Of a stretch of DNA of 8,360 nucleotides, positions 1 to 6,951 are shown piece after piece; position 1 is the first letter of the stretch, and every line of letters begins with the position of its first letter. The notes beneath the pieces are model-generated. The model did not search any database. It was not told where the DNA came from and was given only the letters and a program-made list of their open reading frames with translations. Source of the DNA: Chloroflexota bacterium (GTDB lineage: Bacteria > Chloroflexota > Anaerolineae > Anaerolineales > Villigracilaceae); the NCBI GenBank assembly GCA_021812905.1, contig JAKAMM010000064.1:1-8360 (forward strand), in the 5' to 3' direction. A program made the translations under genes and the position numbers.

Positions 1-741
1 ATTGCCAAAGCTGATAATTCTCTGGCTTTGGCCAAGGCTCAACTGGACGACGCGCAACGCACGTATGATCGGTTACAGAACGGCCCCAATCCGAATGATC
101 TTGCGGCGGCACAAGCACGTGTCGATGCGGCGCAGGCAACGCTTAATGCAGATCATATTTCCGCGCCATTTAATGGAACGGTGACGCAGGCCAACCCGAT
201 GCCTGGTGATCAAGTTAGCGCTGGCAAGGTCGCTTTCCGCGTGGATGACCTTTCCAGTTTGCTTGTTGATGTGCAGGTTTCTGAAATAGATATCAACAGC
301 ATCGCGGTCAATCAGCCGGTTACGCTTACATTCGATGCCATCTCTGGCACAACCTATCACGGCGAAGTCACGGAAGTATCGCAGGCAGGTGATATTGTGT
401 CGGGGGCCGTGAATTTCACCGTTACTGTCAAGCTGACGGATGCAGATAAGCAGGTTAAGCCAGGCATGACTGCGGCGGTGAATATTATTGTGAACCAGGT
501 CAAGAACCAATTGCTGATCCCGAACCGGGCCGTTCGTCTCGTGGATGGAAATCGGGTGGTGTACATTTCATTAAACGGCAAACCGCAGCAAGTCCCAGTG
601 ACGCTCGGCGCTTCGTCCGATACGATGAGCGTTGTTCTGAATGGAAACCTGAGAGAAGGCGATCTGATCATTTTGAATCCGCCGGCGCAATTTCAAGGAC
701 CAGGCGGCGGGGGCGGGCCGTTTAGGGCTGGAGGCGGATAA
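1..741 (+). CDS. HlyD/MacA-type periplasmic adaptor (membrane-fusion) subunit of an ABC exporter, 5' partial
   Basis: This is the C-terminal 246 residues of an adaptor that would link an inner-membrane ABC exporter to the extracytoplasmic side. The frame is open from base 1, so the true start lies upstream. Visible in order: the second arm of an Ala/Gln-rich coiled-coil hairpin (about residues 8-50, with the NGPNPNDLAAAQARV segment typical of these hairpins), the returning half of a lipoyl/barrel-sandwich domain (SAPFNGTV at 54-61, then PGDQV), a beta-barrel domain (about 86-160, with KPGMTAAV at 153-160) and a membrane-proximal domain (about 165-225, LLIPNRAV). It ends in a Gly-rich tail (234-246). 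Its TAA shares one base with the ATG of the ATPase gene, and GGAGG at 730-734, inside the Gly codons, is that gene's ribosome site. Family assignment is firm. The exported substrate cannot be read from the sequence. Confidence 0.93.
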   Translation: MAKADNSLALAKAQLDDAQRTYDRLQNGPNPNDLAAAQARVDAAQATLNADHISAPFNGTVTQANPMPGDQVSAGKVAFRVDDLSSLLVDVQVSEIDINSIAVNQPVTLTFDAISGTTYHGEVTEVSQAGDIVSGAVNFTVTVKLTDADKQVKPGMTAAVNIIVNQVKNQLLIPNRAVRLVDGNRVVYISLNGKPQQVPVTLGASSDTMSVVLNGNLREGDLIILNPPAQFQGPGGGGGPFRAGGG

Positions 742-1433
742 TGACGGATTGGGTAGTTGAAGCCAGCGATCTGACCAAAGTTTATAAAATGGGCGAGGTC
801 GAGGTTCAAGCTTTAAGCGGCGCTTCGTTGAAGATCAAGCGTGGCGAGGTGGTGGCCATCATGGGGCCGTCTGGTTCAGGCAAATCCACCATGATGAACA
901 TTCTAGGCTGTCTTGACCGTCCGACTTCTGGCAACTATGTTTTGGATGGTGAATCCGTTGCCACACTCAACGACGATCAGTTGGCGGTAATCCGTAATCA
1001 TAAAGTTGGATTCGTTTTTCAGTCGTTTAATCTGCTTTCGCGCCAGAGTGCGCTCTTCAACGTTGAACTGCCACTGCGCTATGCTGGTATTGTCGAGAAG
1101 CGTAGTGACATCGCCAAAGCTGCTCTCGAAGCGGTTGGACTTGGCGACCGGATGAAGCATCGCCCGACCGAACTTTCCGGTGGTCAGCAGCAGCGTGTGG
1201 CAATTGCGCGCGCCATTGTCAACAACCCTGCCATTATCATGGCCGATGAGCCGACCGGCAACCTGGACTCAAAGGTTGGCAAAGAGATCATAACCTTGTT
1301 GCTTAACTTGAACAAGGATCGTGGCACAACGCTTATCATTGTGACGCATGATCCTACAGTGGGTGAGCAGACCCAGCGCATTATCCGCATCCGCGACGGT
1401 GTAGTGGAAAAAGCAGCGGAAGGTGCAAAATGA
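741..1433 (+). CDS. ABC transporter ATP-binding protein, LolD/MacB type
   Basis: A 230-residue cytoplasmic ATPase powering the adaptor/permease pair encoded on either side. All nucleotide-binding motifs are intact: Walker A GPSGSGKST at 42-50, Q-loop Gln94 in FVFQSFNLL, signature LSGGQQQR at 145-152, Walker B IIMADE at 165-170 with catalytic Glu170, D-loop NLDS at 174-177, and switch His203 in VTHD. The length and the motif LSGGQQQRVAIARA are typical of the LolD/MacB/FtsE group, which work with MacB-type permeases rather than classical exporters. The ATG overlaps the upstream stop by one base (TAATG), with GGAGG 6 nt before it. The 3' end overlaps the permease start by 4 nt (ATGA). The tight overlaps imply translational coupling and a fixed subunit ratio. 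Export of a drug, peptide or lipid-linked compound is possible, but the substrate is unknown. Confidence 0.96.
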   Translation: MTDWVVEASDLTKVYKMGEVEVQALSGASLKIKRGEVVAIMGPSGSGKSTMMNILGCLDRPTSGNYVLDGESVATLNDDQLAVIRNHKVGFVFQSFNLLSRQSALFNVELPLRYAGIVEKRSDIAKAALEAVGLGDRMKHRPTELSGGQQQRVAIARAIVNNPAIIMADEPTGNLDSKVGKEIITLLLNLNKDRGTTLIIVTHDPTVGEQTQRIIRIRDGVVEKAAEGAK

Positions 1434-2662
1434 ATGTCTCGCAGGTATTGCTGGAGGCGCTTGAAAGCCTCAACTCAAACAAATTGCGTTCCGGCCTGAC
1501 AGTGCTTGGGATCGTCATCGGCGTGGCGGCGGTCATTGCCATGCTGGCGGTTGGGAATGGGGCGACTGCCTCGATCACCGGTTCAATTAATCAGGTTGGG
1601 ACCAATCTGTTATTTGTCTTTAGTGGGGCGAGGAATAATTCTGCTGTCCATAATCCGCGTCCGTTGACGATAAGCGATGCCAATGCGTTACTGGATCAAT
1701 TAGCCGCGCCGGATGTTCAGGCCGTAGCGCCTGTTGTGCAGGGAAATGGAACTGTTGATTTCGGCGGTCAGACCAAGACTGCCACGATTGTTGGCGTTAC
1801 GTCATCTTATGAACAGGTTCGTAATATTACCTTGCTCGATGGCAGCTTCATCAGCGATGATCAAAATCTTGGCCGGGCTTCCGTTACCGTGATCGGGGTG
1901 GATGTGGCCGATAAATTGTTCGGCCACCGGGATGGCCTGGTCGGTGAGACAGTTCGCATTAACGGTCAGCCTTTCCGGATCATCGGTGTATTGACGCCGC
2001 AAGGCGGCAGTTCGTTCGGCTCCGAAGATAGTGAAGTCATTGTCCCGTTCAGCACTGCTTCGGCCCGGCTTCTGTCCCGTCCTGGCATCGACACAGTAGA
2101 TACCATTTATGTTCAGGCAACAGATTTTCAAACTGTGACTGCGGCCTCGGATGAGATCTCGCAGATTTTGCGAACCCGCCATCGCACGGCCGTTGGCTTG
2201 GATGACTTTACGGTCTTCACTCAGGAAAGCATTCTTACCACAGTCCAAAGCGTTACCGGCGTTCTGACTATTTTCCTGGGCGGCATCGCGGCCATCTCTT
2301 TGCTGGTGGGCGGTATCGGCATCATGAACATCATGCTGGTCTCGGTCACAGAACGGACGCGTGAGATTGGTTTGCGAAAAGCATTGGGGGCGCGTAAGCG
2401 CGACATCCTCATCCAATTCCTGGCAGAGTCCTCTTTGCTCAGTTTGCTGGGAGGCATTATCGGCATTATGTTCGGCTGGTTGATCGCCTTCATTGTTGGG
2501 AAGGTTGCGGCTGCTACCGGAAATAATTTCACTCCCATCGTTGGAATGGATGCGGTTTTGCTGGCTACCATCTTCTCCGCGGCAGTTGGGTTGTTCTTTG
2601 GGATTTACCCTGCCAACCGCGCGGCCAGCCTTGAACCGGTGGAAGCGCTGCGTTACGAATAA
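1430..2662 (+). CDS. MacB-type ABC transporter permease (MacB_PCD + FtsX domains)
   Basis: A 410-residue inner-membrane permease with the four-helix MacB layout. TM1 is about 22-44 (SGLTVLGIVIGVAAVIAMLA). A large extracytoplasmic domain spans about 45-272, and TM2 is about 276-306. The conserved cytoplasmic coupling segment ERTREIGLRKALGA lies at 308-321, TM3 at about 333-357 and TM4 at about 373-394. The C-terminus NRAASLEPVEALRYE is characteristic of the family. In Proteobacteria MacB carries its ATPase in the same chain; here ATPase and permease are separate, as in Bacillus YknYZ. The start is ATG at 1430, overlapping the ATPase stop, with GGAAGG at 1418-1423 spaced 6 nt. These proteins act by mechanotransmission: ATP hydrolysis in the cytoplasm moves the periplasmic domain. 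No TolC-like gene is in the window. The frame is intact. Confidence 0.96.
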   Translation: MNVSQVLLEALESLNSNKLRSGLTVLGIVIGVAAVIAMLAVGNGATASITGSINQVGTNLLFVFSGARNNSAVHNPRPLTISDANALLDQLAAPDVQAVAPVVQGNGTVDFGGQTKTATIVGVTSSYEQVRNITLLDGSFISDDQNLGRASVTVIGVDVADKLFGHRDGLVGETVRINGQPFRIIGVLTPQGGSSFGSEDSEVIVPFSTASARLLSRPGIDTVDTIYVQATDFQTVTAASDEISQILRTRHRTAVGLDDFTVFTQESILTTVQSVTGVLTIFLGGIAAISLLVGGIGIMNIMLVSVTERTREIGLRKALGARKRDILIQFLAESSLLSLLGGIIGIMFGWLIAFIVGKVAAATGNNFTPIVGMDAVLLATIFSAAVGLFFGIYPANRAASLEPVEALRYE

Positions 2663-2722
2663 ACTCAGGTTCTTGCTGACGAAAAAGAAACGGCGGAAGC
2701 CTGATGTCTTAAATGAGTGAGT

Positions 2723-3454
2723 ATGTCAAATAAATCTTCGAGAACTATCTTCTGGCTGATCGCAATGGCTTTTATGGTTTCCAGCCAGGGCTGTGCATTT
2801 CGCGTAACGACGCCTGTCGGTGTTCAGGCTCTGCCTTCATCGCAAACCGAAACCATTCCCACAGCCTCATTGCAAACAGATATTCCAGCGCCAACAGTTC
2901 AGGCGGAAATCGCAAGCCCAACCGCTTTAGCCACTTTGACGCCGCCCGCGATTACGGTCACTGCTGTAAAAGGCAACCTTTTCATCCGACGCGGTCCAGA
3001 TTTGGCTTACAACGCGGTTTCTGCTTTGATGAAGGGCCAAGTTGTTATGGCATTGGGACGCGATGTTCTTGCGCGCTGGGTGCAGATTCCAATTCCCGGC
3101 CAGCTGAATAAAACCGGTTGGATTTCCATCCAGACACAATATTCTGCTGTCAGCGGCGATGTGATGACCCTGCCGGAGGTCACGAACGTACCCCGGCCCA
3201 TTGCATCCTATTTTCGAAATTGCTCCAACCATAAAATGCTCGTTGAGCCTGGAGATACAGTCCTTCTATCCGTTAGTGGTTATCCTGATAACATCCAGTG
3301 GATCAATCCGGGCATTTACACTGTTTATGATTATGATCTTCCCAAGCAGCCTGAGGTGCTTTCTGCTGAGCTGCGAGAGGGGCTCACAGTTGACATTCTC
3401 GTAGATGGCAGCGGCGAGCATAGAAAATGTCCGGACACCATGATTAATCCGTGA
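2723..3454 (+). CDS. SH3b-domain lipoprotein of unknown function
   Basis: A 243-residue predicted lipoprotein. The N-terminus has basic residues, a hydrophobic stretch (about 8-20) and a lipobox-like SSQGC with Cys24 as the likely lipidation site; the -3 residue is Ser rather than Leu, so the box is imperfect. A low-complexity Thr/Pro/Ala/Gln linker (about 30-75) leads to a bacterial SH3 domain (about 78-138): LFIRRGPDLAYNAVSALMKGQ matches the usual 'lNVRsGPs..y.vig.l.kGq' pattern, followed by W..I and GWI. The remaining 100 residues, with two Cys (167 and 236), match nothing I recognise. It probably sits on the outer face of the membrane and may bind cell-wall or surface polymers. An in-frame GTG at 2717 is an alternative start. 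Neither start has a good ribosome site (GGAAG at 2695-2699 is too far). It follows the permease by 60 nt and may be co-transcribed. Confidence 0.85.
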   Translation: MSNKSSRTIFWLIAMAFMVSSQGCAFRVTTPVGVQALPSSQTETIPTASLQTDIPAPTVQAEIASPTALATLTPPAITVTAVKGNLFIRRGPDLAYNAVSALMKGQVVMALGRDVLARWVQIPIPGQLNKTGWISIQTQYSAVSGDVMTLPEVTNVPRPIASYFRNCSNHKMLVEPGDTVLLSVSGYPDNIQWINPGIYTVYDYDLPKQPEVLSAELREGLTVDILVDGSGEHRKCPDTMINP

Positions 3455-3750
3455 TTACTGTACAACAAATTGTTTTAGCCTGCCTGATCATCTTCATGTT
3501 TTATTGGTTCATCAGTGCCCAGTCAGTAAAGCCCCTACAGGAAACAAAAGGGTGGTTATCAGGAAACTGGTATTCCATGTTGCCGGTGGCAGGCTTTTTG
3601 TTTTTCGTTATCGACAAATCTGTCGAAGCACTTTGCCGAACAATATCTGGAATACCAGAGACACACCAAAGCACTTATCCCGTTTATTCCTTGGTGGGTC
3701 GAATACCCCACCACTTGTGGCGAAAAAATCTTCCGCTTGCGGCGGGGTAA
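3451..3750 (+). pseudogene. Decayed isoprenylcysteine carboxyl methyltransferase (ICMT)-family membrane protein
   Basis: A GTG at 3451 overlaps the lipoprotein stop by 4 nt (GTGA) and opens a 99-residue frame. Its first about 50 residues form a membrane helix (IVLACLIIFMFYWFIS) followed by SAQSVKPLQETKGW and a second hydrophobic stretch (about 44-53), resembling the N-terminus of ICMT-family methyltransferases (YW-I-S-A...VK...E). The rest of this frame (VEALCRTISG... to 3750) looks non-native. In the +1 frame, 3617-3691 encodes YLEYQRHTKALIPFIP, resembling the family's C-terminal 'eYeeYrrrTkrLIPfi' ending. Both ends therefore seem present without the roughly 100-residue catalytic middle and in different frames, as expected after an internal deletion near the hairpin TCGACA-AATC-TGTCGA (3611-3626). 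The family resemblance is from memory of motifs. The alternative is a genuine small membrane protein of 99 residues. Confidence 0.5.
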
Positions 3751-3753
3751 TTC
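3692..3753. repeat. REP-like palindromic element with cloverleaf potential
   Basis: A compact set of nested palindromes. The outer arms are GAAT+ACCCC (3701-3709) and GGGGT+A+ATTC (3744-3753), which pair over 9 bp with one bulged A. Inside them sit two sister hairpins: CCAC-TT-GTGG (3711-3720) and CCGC-TT-GCGG (3733-3742), both fitting CCRC-TT-GYGG and separated by an A-rich spacer. A competing hairpin TGGTGGG/CCCACCA (3692-3698 / 3707-3713) is mutually exclusive with the outer stem. The 3' half resembles the GC-rich CCCCGCCGCTTGCGGCGGGG palindromes I recall as dispersed intergenic repeats in several bacterial phyla. That recollection, and any link to a RAYT-type transposase, is inference. 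It lies exactly where the ICMT-like coding remnant ends. Confidence 0.55.
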
Positions 3754-3778
3754 ATCCGGTAAAAATATTCACGGAATT

Positions 3779-4354
3779 ATGCCGATGCAAATTGATGAAA
3801 TCCCGTCATCACTTCTAGATGAGTATGCTCGTATTCCGATTCGCTTTGAAGTGCGTTCCATCCTGGATGTCGAATTAATAGACGGGGGCCTCGGCGGCTT
3901 TCGCTTTCACGAAGAAACGGTTGAACCATACATCAAAGATTATGATGAGATGGAATCGCCGACGGATTGGCCGCGTCAATTCGATGTTAGCAATTGGGGA
4001 TTTTTTCTGGCGCACGACGGGAACGAAAATGTCGGCGTGGCGGCGATGGCCTTCGATTCAAACGGTATCCACATGCTCGAAGAGCGGTCAGACCTGGCAG
4101 TGCTTTGGGATATTCGTGTCCGGCCTGAGGTCCGCGGGAGAGGCGTGGGCAGAATGCTTTTTGAACACGCCGCGAATTGGTCGCGTCGACGCGGTTGTCG
4201 TCAAATGAAAATCGAAACCCAAAATGTCAATGTGGCCGCCTGTCACTTTTATCGCCGCATGGGTTGCGAGTTGGGAAACATCCATCGTTTTGGTTACGCG
4301 GCCATTCCCGCCGTTTCAGATGAAGTGATGCTGAACTGGTATTTCAACCTGTAA
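3779..4354 (+). CDS. GNAT family N-acetyltransferase, streptothricin acetyltransferase (SatA/YyaR)-like
   Basis: A 191-residue soluble acetyltransferase that would transfer acetyl from acetyl-CoA to an amino group. The acetyl-CoA loop is RGRGVG at 119-124 (R-x-x-G-x-G), preceded by the strand LAVLWDIRV at 106-114. Then come KIETQNVNVAACHFYRRMGC at 144-163 and EVMLNWY at 182-188. This combination, with the N-terminal SILDVELIDGGLGG and the SNWG segment, closely follows Bacillus SatA/YyaR, which acetylates the beta-lysine moiety of streptothricin antibiotics. The real substrate here is unproven; another amine or a peptide is possible. The start is uncertain: ATG 3779 or ATG 3785 (MQIDEI..., the more family-like start), with only a weak CGGA upstream. 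The frame is open much further upstream, through the palindromic element and the ICMT-like remnant. It ends 22 nt before the dehydrogenase ATG. Confidence 0.88.
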   Translation: MPMQIDEIPSSLLDEYARIPIRFEVRSILDVELIDGGLGGFRFHEETVEPYIKDYDEMESPTDWPRQFDVSNWGFFLAHDGNENVGVAAMAFDSNGIHMLEERSDLAVLWDIRVRPEVRGRGVGRMLFEHAANWSRRRGCRQMKIETQNVNVAACHFYRRMGCELGNIHRFGYAAIPAVSDEVMLNWYFNL

Positions 4355-4376
4355 TTGGATAAGGTACAATTTGACT

Positions 4377-5318
4377 ATGTCTGACTTCAATATTTTGATC
4401 ACGGATGGACTGGACGAGGCGGGACAGTCCATCCTTCGCGCCGCTTCGTACCTGGACGATAAAACGGGTATCTCCGCCCCGGACCTTGTCCAAGCTATTG
4501 GAAACTACGACGCGCTCATCGTGCGCGGCCAGACCAAAGTCACTGCCGAAGTTTTTGAGGCAGCCAAAAAACTCAAGGTCGTTGGCCGGGCCGGTGTCGG
4601 AGTGGATAACATTGACCTTGAATCCGCCAAGAAGAACGGCGTAACCGTGGTCAATGCCCCGACTTCAACCACGCTGGCAGTTGCTGAATTGACGTTTGGG
4701 CTTTTGCTGGCAGTAGCGCGTGAAATCCCGCGCGCTGATGCGGCCATGAAAAAAGGCGAATGGCTCAAGAAGGAACTCGAAGGCATTGAACTCAACGGCA
4801 AGACGCTTGGCATCATTGGTTATGGACGCATTGGGCAGGAAGTGGGCAAGCGCGCCGCGGCTTTTGGTATGAGCGTCGTGGCGTACGATGCGCTCATTCC
4901 TGAGCATGAGATCAAGGAACTTGGCGGAGAGCCGGTTTCAATGCAGGAACTATATAGCTGGTCGGATTTTATTTGCGTGCACACGCCGCTCAACATCCAG
5001 ACCCGCGACTTGATCGGCCCGTTGGCTATTTCTGAAATGAAAGACGGCGTGCGGATCGTGTGTGCGGCGCGCGGCGGAATCATTGACGAAGCCGCTTTGC
5101 TGGCCGCGCTGAATTCCGGGAAGGTGGCGGGCGTTGCGTTGGATGTCTTCGCGGCTGAGCCGCCGGGGTTAACGGAACTGGTCAAGCATCCGCGCGTGAT
5201 CGCAACCCCACACATCGGCGCGCAGACGGCTGAAGCGCAAGTCCGCGCCGCTAAAGATATTGCTCATGAAGTGCTGGCCGCGTTGAGCGGCCAGTCGTTG
5301 AGATGGAAAGTTGCATAA
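4377..5318 (+). CDS. serA: D-3-phosphoglycerate dehydrogenase-type D-2-hydroxyacid dehydrogenase, short form without ACT domain
   Basis: A 313-residue NAD-dependent dehydrogenase; the likely reaction is oxidation of 3-phosphoglycerate to 3-phosphohydroxypyruvate, the first step of serine synthesis. The N-terminal substrate domain has VRGQTKVTAE and VGRAGVGVDNIDL. The Rossmann motif GYGRIG is at 148-153, with Asp171 placed to select NAD over NADP. The catalytic triad is Arg232 (CAARGGIIDE), Glu261 (DVFAAEPP) and His279 (TPHIGAQT). The C-terminal ACT or ASB regulatory domains of long SerA proteins are absent, so serine feedback through ACT is not expected. It could instead act on another 2-hydroxyacid (glyoxylate/hydroxypyruvate type); the GRAGVGVDN and ARGGIIDE motifs favour SerA. 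The start ATG 4377 is chosen for its fit to the family. A TTG at 4371 is better spaced from AAGG (4361-4364) and would add two residues. Confidence 0.9.
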   Translation: MSDFNILITDGLDEAGQSILRAASYLDDKTGISAPDLVQAIGNYDALIVRGQTKVTAEVFEAAKKLKVVGRAGVGVDNIDLESAKKNGVTVVNAPTSTTLAVAELTFGLLLAVAREIPRADAAMKKGEWLKKELEGIELNGKTLGIIGYGRIGQEVGKRAAAFGMSVVAYDALIPEHEIKELGGEPVSMQELYSWSDFICVHTPLNIQTRDLIGPLAISEMKDGVRIVCAARGGIIDEAALLAALNSGKVAGVALDVFAAEPPGLTELVKHPRVIATPHIGAQTAEAQVRAAKDIAHEVLAALSGQSLRWKVA

Positions 5319-5325
5319 CACTATC

Positions 5326-5344
5326 ATCCAGATAATTGCTGGAT
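5326..5344 (+). other. Short hairpin in the leader of the M32 peptidase gene
   Basis: ATCCAG (5326-5331) and CTGGAT (5339-5344) are perfect inverted repeats around a 7-nt AT-rich loop, placed 3 nt before the AAAGGAG ribosome site. No T-tract follows, so it is not a terminator. It could stabilise the message or affect access to the ribosome site, but six base pairs could also be chance. Confidence 0.3.
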
Positions 5345-5347
5345 AAC

Positions 5348-5354
5348 AAAGGAG
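5348..5354 (+). promoter_or_regulatory. Shine-Dalgarno site that fixes the M32 peptidase start
   Basis: AAAGGAG lies 5 nt before ATG 5360. It is the strongest ribosome site in the window and rules out the in-frame TTG at 5336, which lies upstream of it. Confidence 0.85.
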
Positions 5355-5359
5355 AATCC

Positions 5360-6862
5360 ATGTCTGAAAAACTCGATAAGCTAAAAGAGATCATGGGCGA
5401 AATCTCTGATCTCAACCATTCCGCCGCTCTGCTCGGATGGGATCGGCAGACTTACATGCCTCCCGCTGGCGGCGAAGCGCGCGGTCAGCAGCTTGCCACG
5501 CTTGGCAAGATCGCGCACCAAAAAGCGACCTCCGCTGAAGTAGGCAAACTGCTCGAAGATCTAAAGCAGGAATTTGCAGGCGCTGATCCATCTTCCGATG
5601 AAGCGGCCATGATCCGGGTCGCGGTTCGCGATTATGACAAGGCTGTGCGCGTTCCATCCGAGTTTGTGGCGAAGCAGGCTATTATCACGACCAAGGCTTT
5701 TGAAGGCTGGGCCGAGGCCAGGTCAAAATCTGATTTCTCCATTTTCCGTCCGCATCTTGAAAAAGTAGTGGACCTGGTCAGGGAATACATCAGCTTCTTT
5801 CCGCCCGCCGATCATCCCTACGATACTTTGTTGGATGACTACGAACCCGGTATGAAGACTGCCGATGTGAGGGCCATCTTCGACGGCTTGCGCCCCAAAC
5901 AAGTGGAGCTTATCAAGGCCATCGCATCCCGTCCGCAGATCAACGACAAATTCCTGCACAAAAAATATAACGAACAAAAAGTTTGGGATTTCAGCGCGGC
6001 AATAACAAAACAGTTTGGCTACGATTGGAACCGCGGACGCATGGATAAGGCGCCGCATCCGTTCGAGACTTCGTTCAGTTCAAACGATGTCCGCATCACC
6101 AACCGCTTCGAAGCGGGGAGTCCGCTTGCTACCGTCTTCAGCGCCATGCACGAATCAGGCCACGCGATGTACGAGCAGGGAATCAACCCGGCGTATGATC
6201 GCATCTCCCTGGCGCATGGCACCTCGCTGGCTGTTCATGAATCCCAATCGCGCATGTGGGAAAATCTCGTTGGCCGCTCGTTCGCCTTCTGGGAATTCTT
6301 CTACCCACAACTCAAGAAGATTTTCCCCTCGCAGTTGGATGGCGTTGGCCTCAAGAATTTCTACAAAGCTATCAACAAGGTCGAGCCTTCACTCATCCGC
6401 GTCAATGCGGACGAAGCTACATACAATCTGCATATCATGCTCCGCCTCGAACTTGAGATTGCCATGGTCGAGGGCAAAGTTGCCATTAAGGACTTGCCCG
6501 AAATCTGGAACGCGAAGATGAGGGATTATCTCGGCATCACACCGCCCAATGAAGCGCAAGGCGTGTTGCAGGATATTCATTGGTCGTACGGTTCCATTGG
6601 TTACTTCTCCACGTATGCGCTCGGCAACCTCGTCTCTGCTCAACTATGGGAGAAGATCAACAAAGATATCAAAGGCTTCGAAGGTCAGATCAGCAAAGGC
6701 AAGTTTGATTCTTTGCTTGGCTGGCTGCGCGAAAATGTCCACAAGCATGGACGCAAGTATGATTCGCAGGACCTCGTCCAAAAGATCACCGGCTCGAAGG
6801 TCACGCCTGAGCCGTACGTCCGCTATTTGAAATCAAAATATAGCGATATCTACGGGCTGTAA
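5360..6862 (+). CDS. Carboxypeptidase M32 (carboxypeptidase Taq family metallopeptidase)
   Basis: A 500-residue cytoplasmic zinc carboxypeptidase, full length for family M32, expected to release C-terminal amino acids from peptides. The zinc site is HESGH at 264-268 (His264, His268, catalytic Glu265), with the third ligand Glu294 in HESQSRMWEN. Other M32 signatures are in order: DVRITNRF at 243-250 (DxRxT), IRVNADE at 346-352, and GVLQDIHWSYG at 401-411 followed by GYFSTYALGN. The N-terminus (LKEIMGEISDLNHSAALLGWDRQTYMPPAG) is the usual M32 start. ATG 5360 is set by the AAAGGAG site. The gene begins 41 nt after the dehydrogenase stop on the same strand, so co-transcription is likely, and the terminator at 6887-6936 ends the transcript. 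No key residue is missing. Confidence 0.96.
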   Translation: MSEKLDKLKEIMGEISDLNHSAALLGWDRQTYMPPAGGEARGQQLATLGKIAHQKATSAEVGKLLEDLKQEFAGADPSSDEAAMIRVAVRDYDKAVRVPSEFVAKQAIITTKAFEGWAEARSKSDFSIFRPHLEKVVDLVREYISFFPPADHPYDTLLDDYEPGMKTADVRAIFDGLRPKQVELIKAIASRPQINDKFLHKKYNEQKVWDFSAAITKQFGYDWNRGRMDKAPHPFETSFSSNDVRITNRFEAGSPLATVFSAMHESGHAMYEQGINPAYDRISLAHGTSLAVHESQSRMWENLVGRSFAFWEFFYPQLKKIFPSQLDGVGLKNFYKAINKVEPSLIRVNADEATYNLHIMLRLELEIAMVEGKVAIKDLPEIWNAKMRDYLGITPPNEAQGVLQDIHWSYGSIGYFSTYALGNLVSAQLWEKINKDIKGFEGQISKGKFDSLLGWLRENVHKHGRKYDSQDLVQKITGSKVTPEPYVRYLKSKYSDIYGL

Positions 6863-6886
6863 AATTTTGTTCTGACACTCTTACAC

Positions 6887-6936
6887 AAGTCCAACACGTC
6901 TGATTAGCTTGACCTTTTAGACTTGTTGGACTTTTT
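6887..6936 (+). terminator. Rho-independent terminator after the M32 peptidase gene
   Basis: AAGTCCAACA (6887-6896) pairs perfectly with TGTTGGACTT (6924-6933). After one C/T mismatch, GTCT (6898-6901) pairs with AGAC (6919-6922), giving 14 of 15 paired positions around a 17-nt loop. The 3' arm runs into five T residues (6932-6936). It starts 24 nt after the peptidase stop. Its end is only 15 nt before the ATG of the next gene on the same strand. Confidence 0.8.
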
Positions 6937-6951
6937 GGATGATCTGATTCT

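Noticed and set aside
1802..2416. A 204-residue minus-strand frame antisense to the permease gene
   Set aside because: It lies wholly opposite an intact, family-typical permease frame and its translation shows no motif; a shadow of codon usage.
3692..3713. GGTGGG-TCGAATAC-CCCACC resembles a tRNA T-arm, suggesting a tRNA fragment or attachment site
   Set aside because: The loop is 8 nt and does not carry the TTC-R-A phase of a T-loop between paired G53 and C61, and no acceptor, D-arm or anticodon stem surrounds it.
3611..3742. CRISPR-like series of short hairpins
   Set aside because: The hairpins differ in sequence and spacing; there are no identical direct repeats or uniform spacers.
4365..4370. 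TACAAT, a -10-like hexamer just before the dehydrogenase gene
   Set aside because: No -35-like hexamer lies 16-18 nt upstream, and a transcript starting there would leave almost no leader before ATG 4377.
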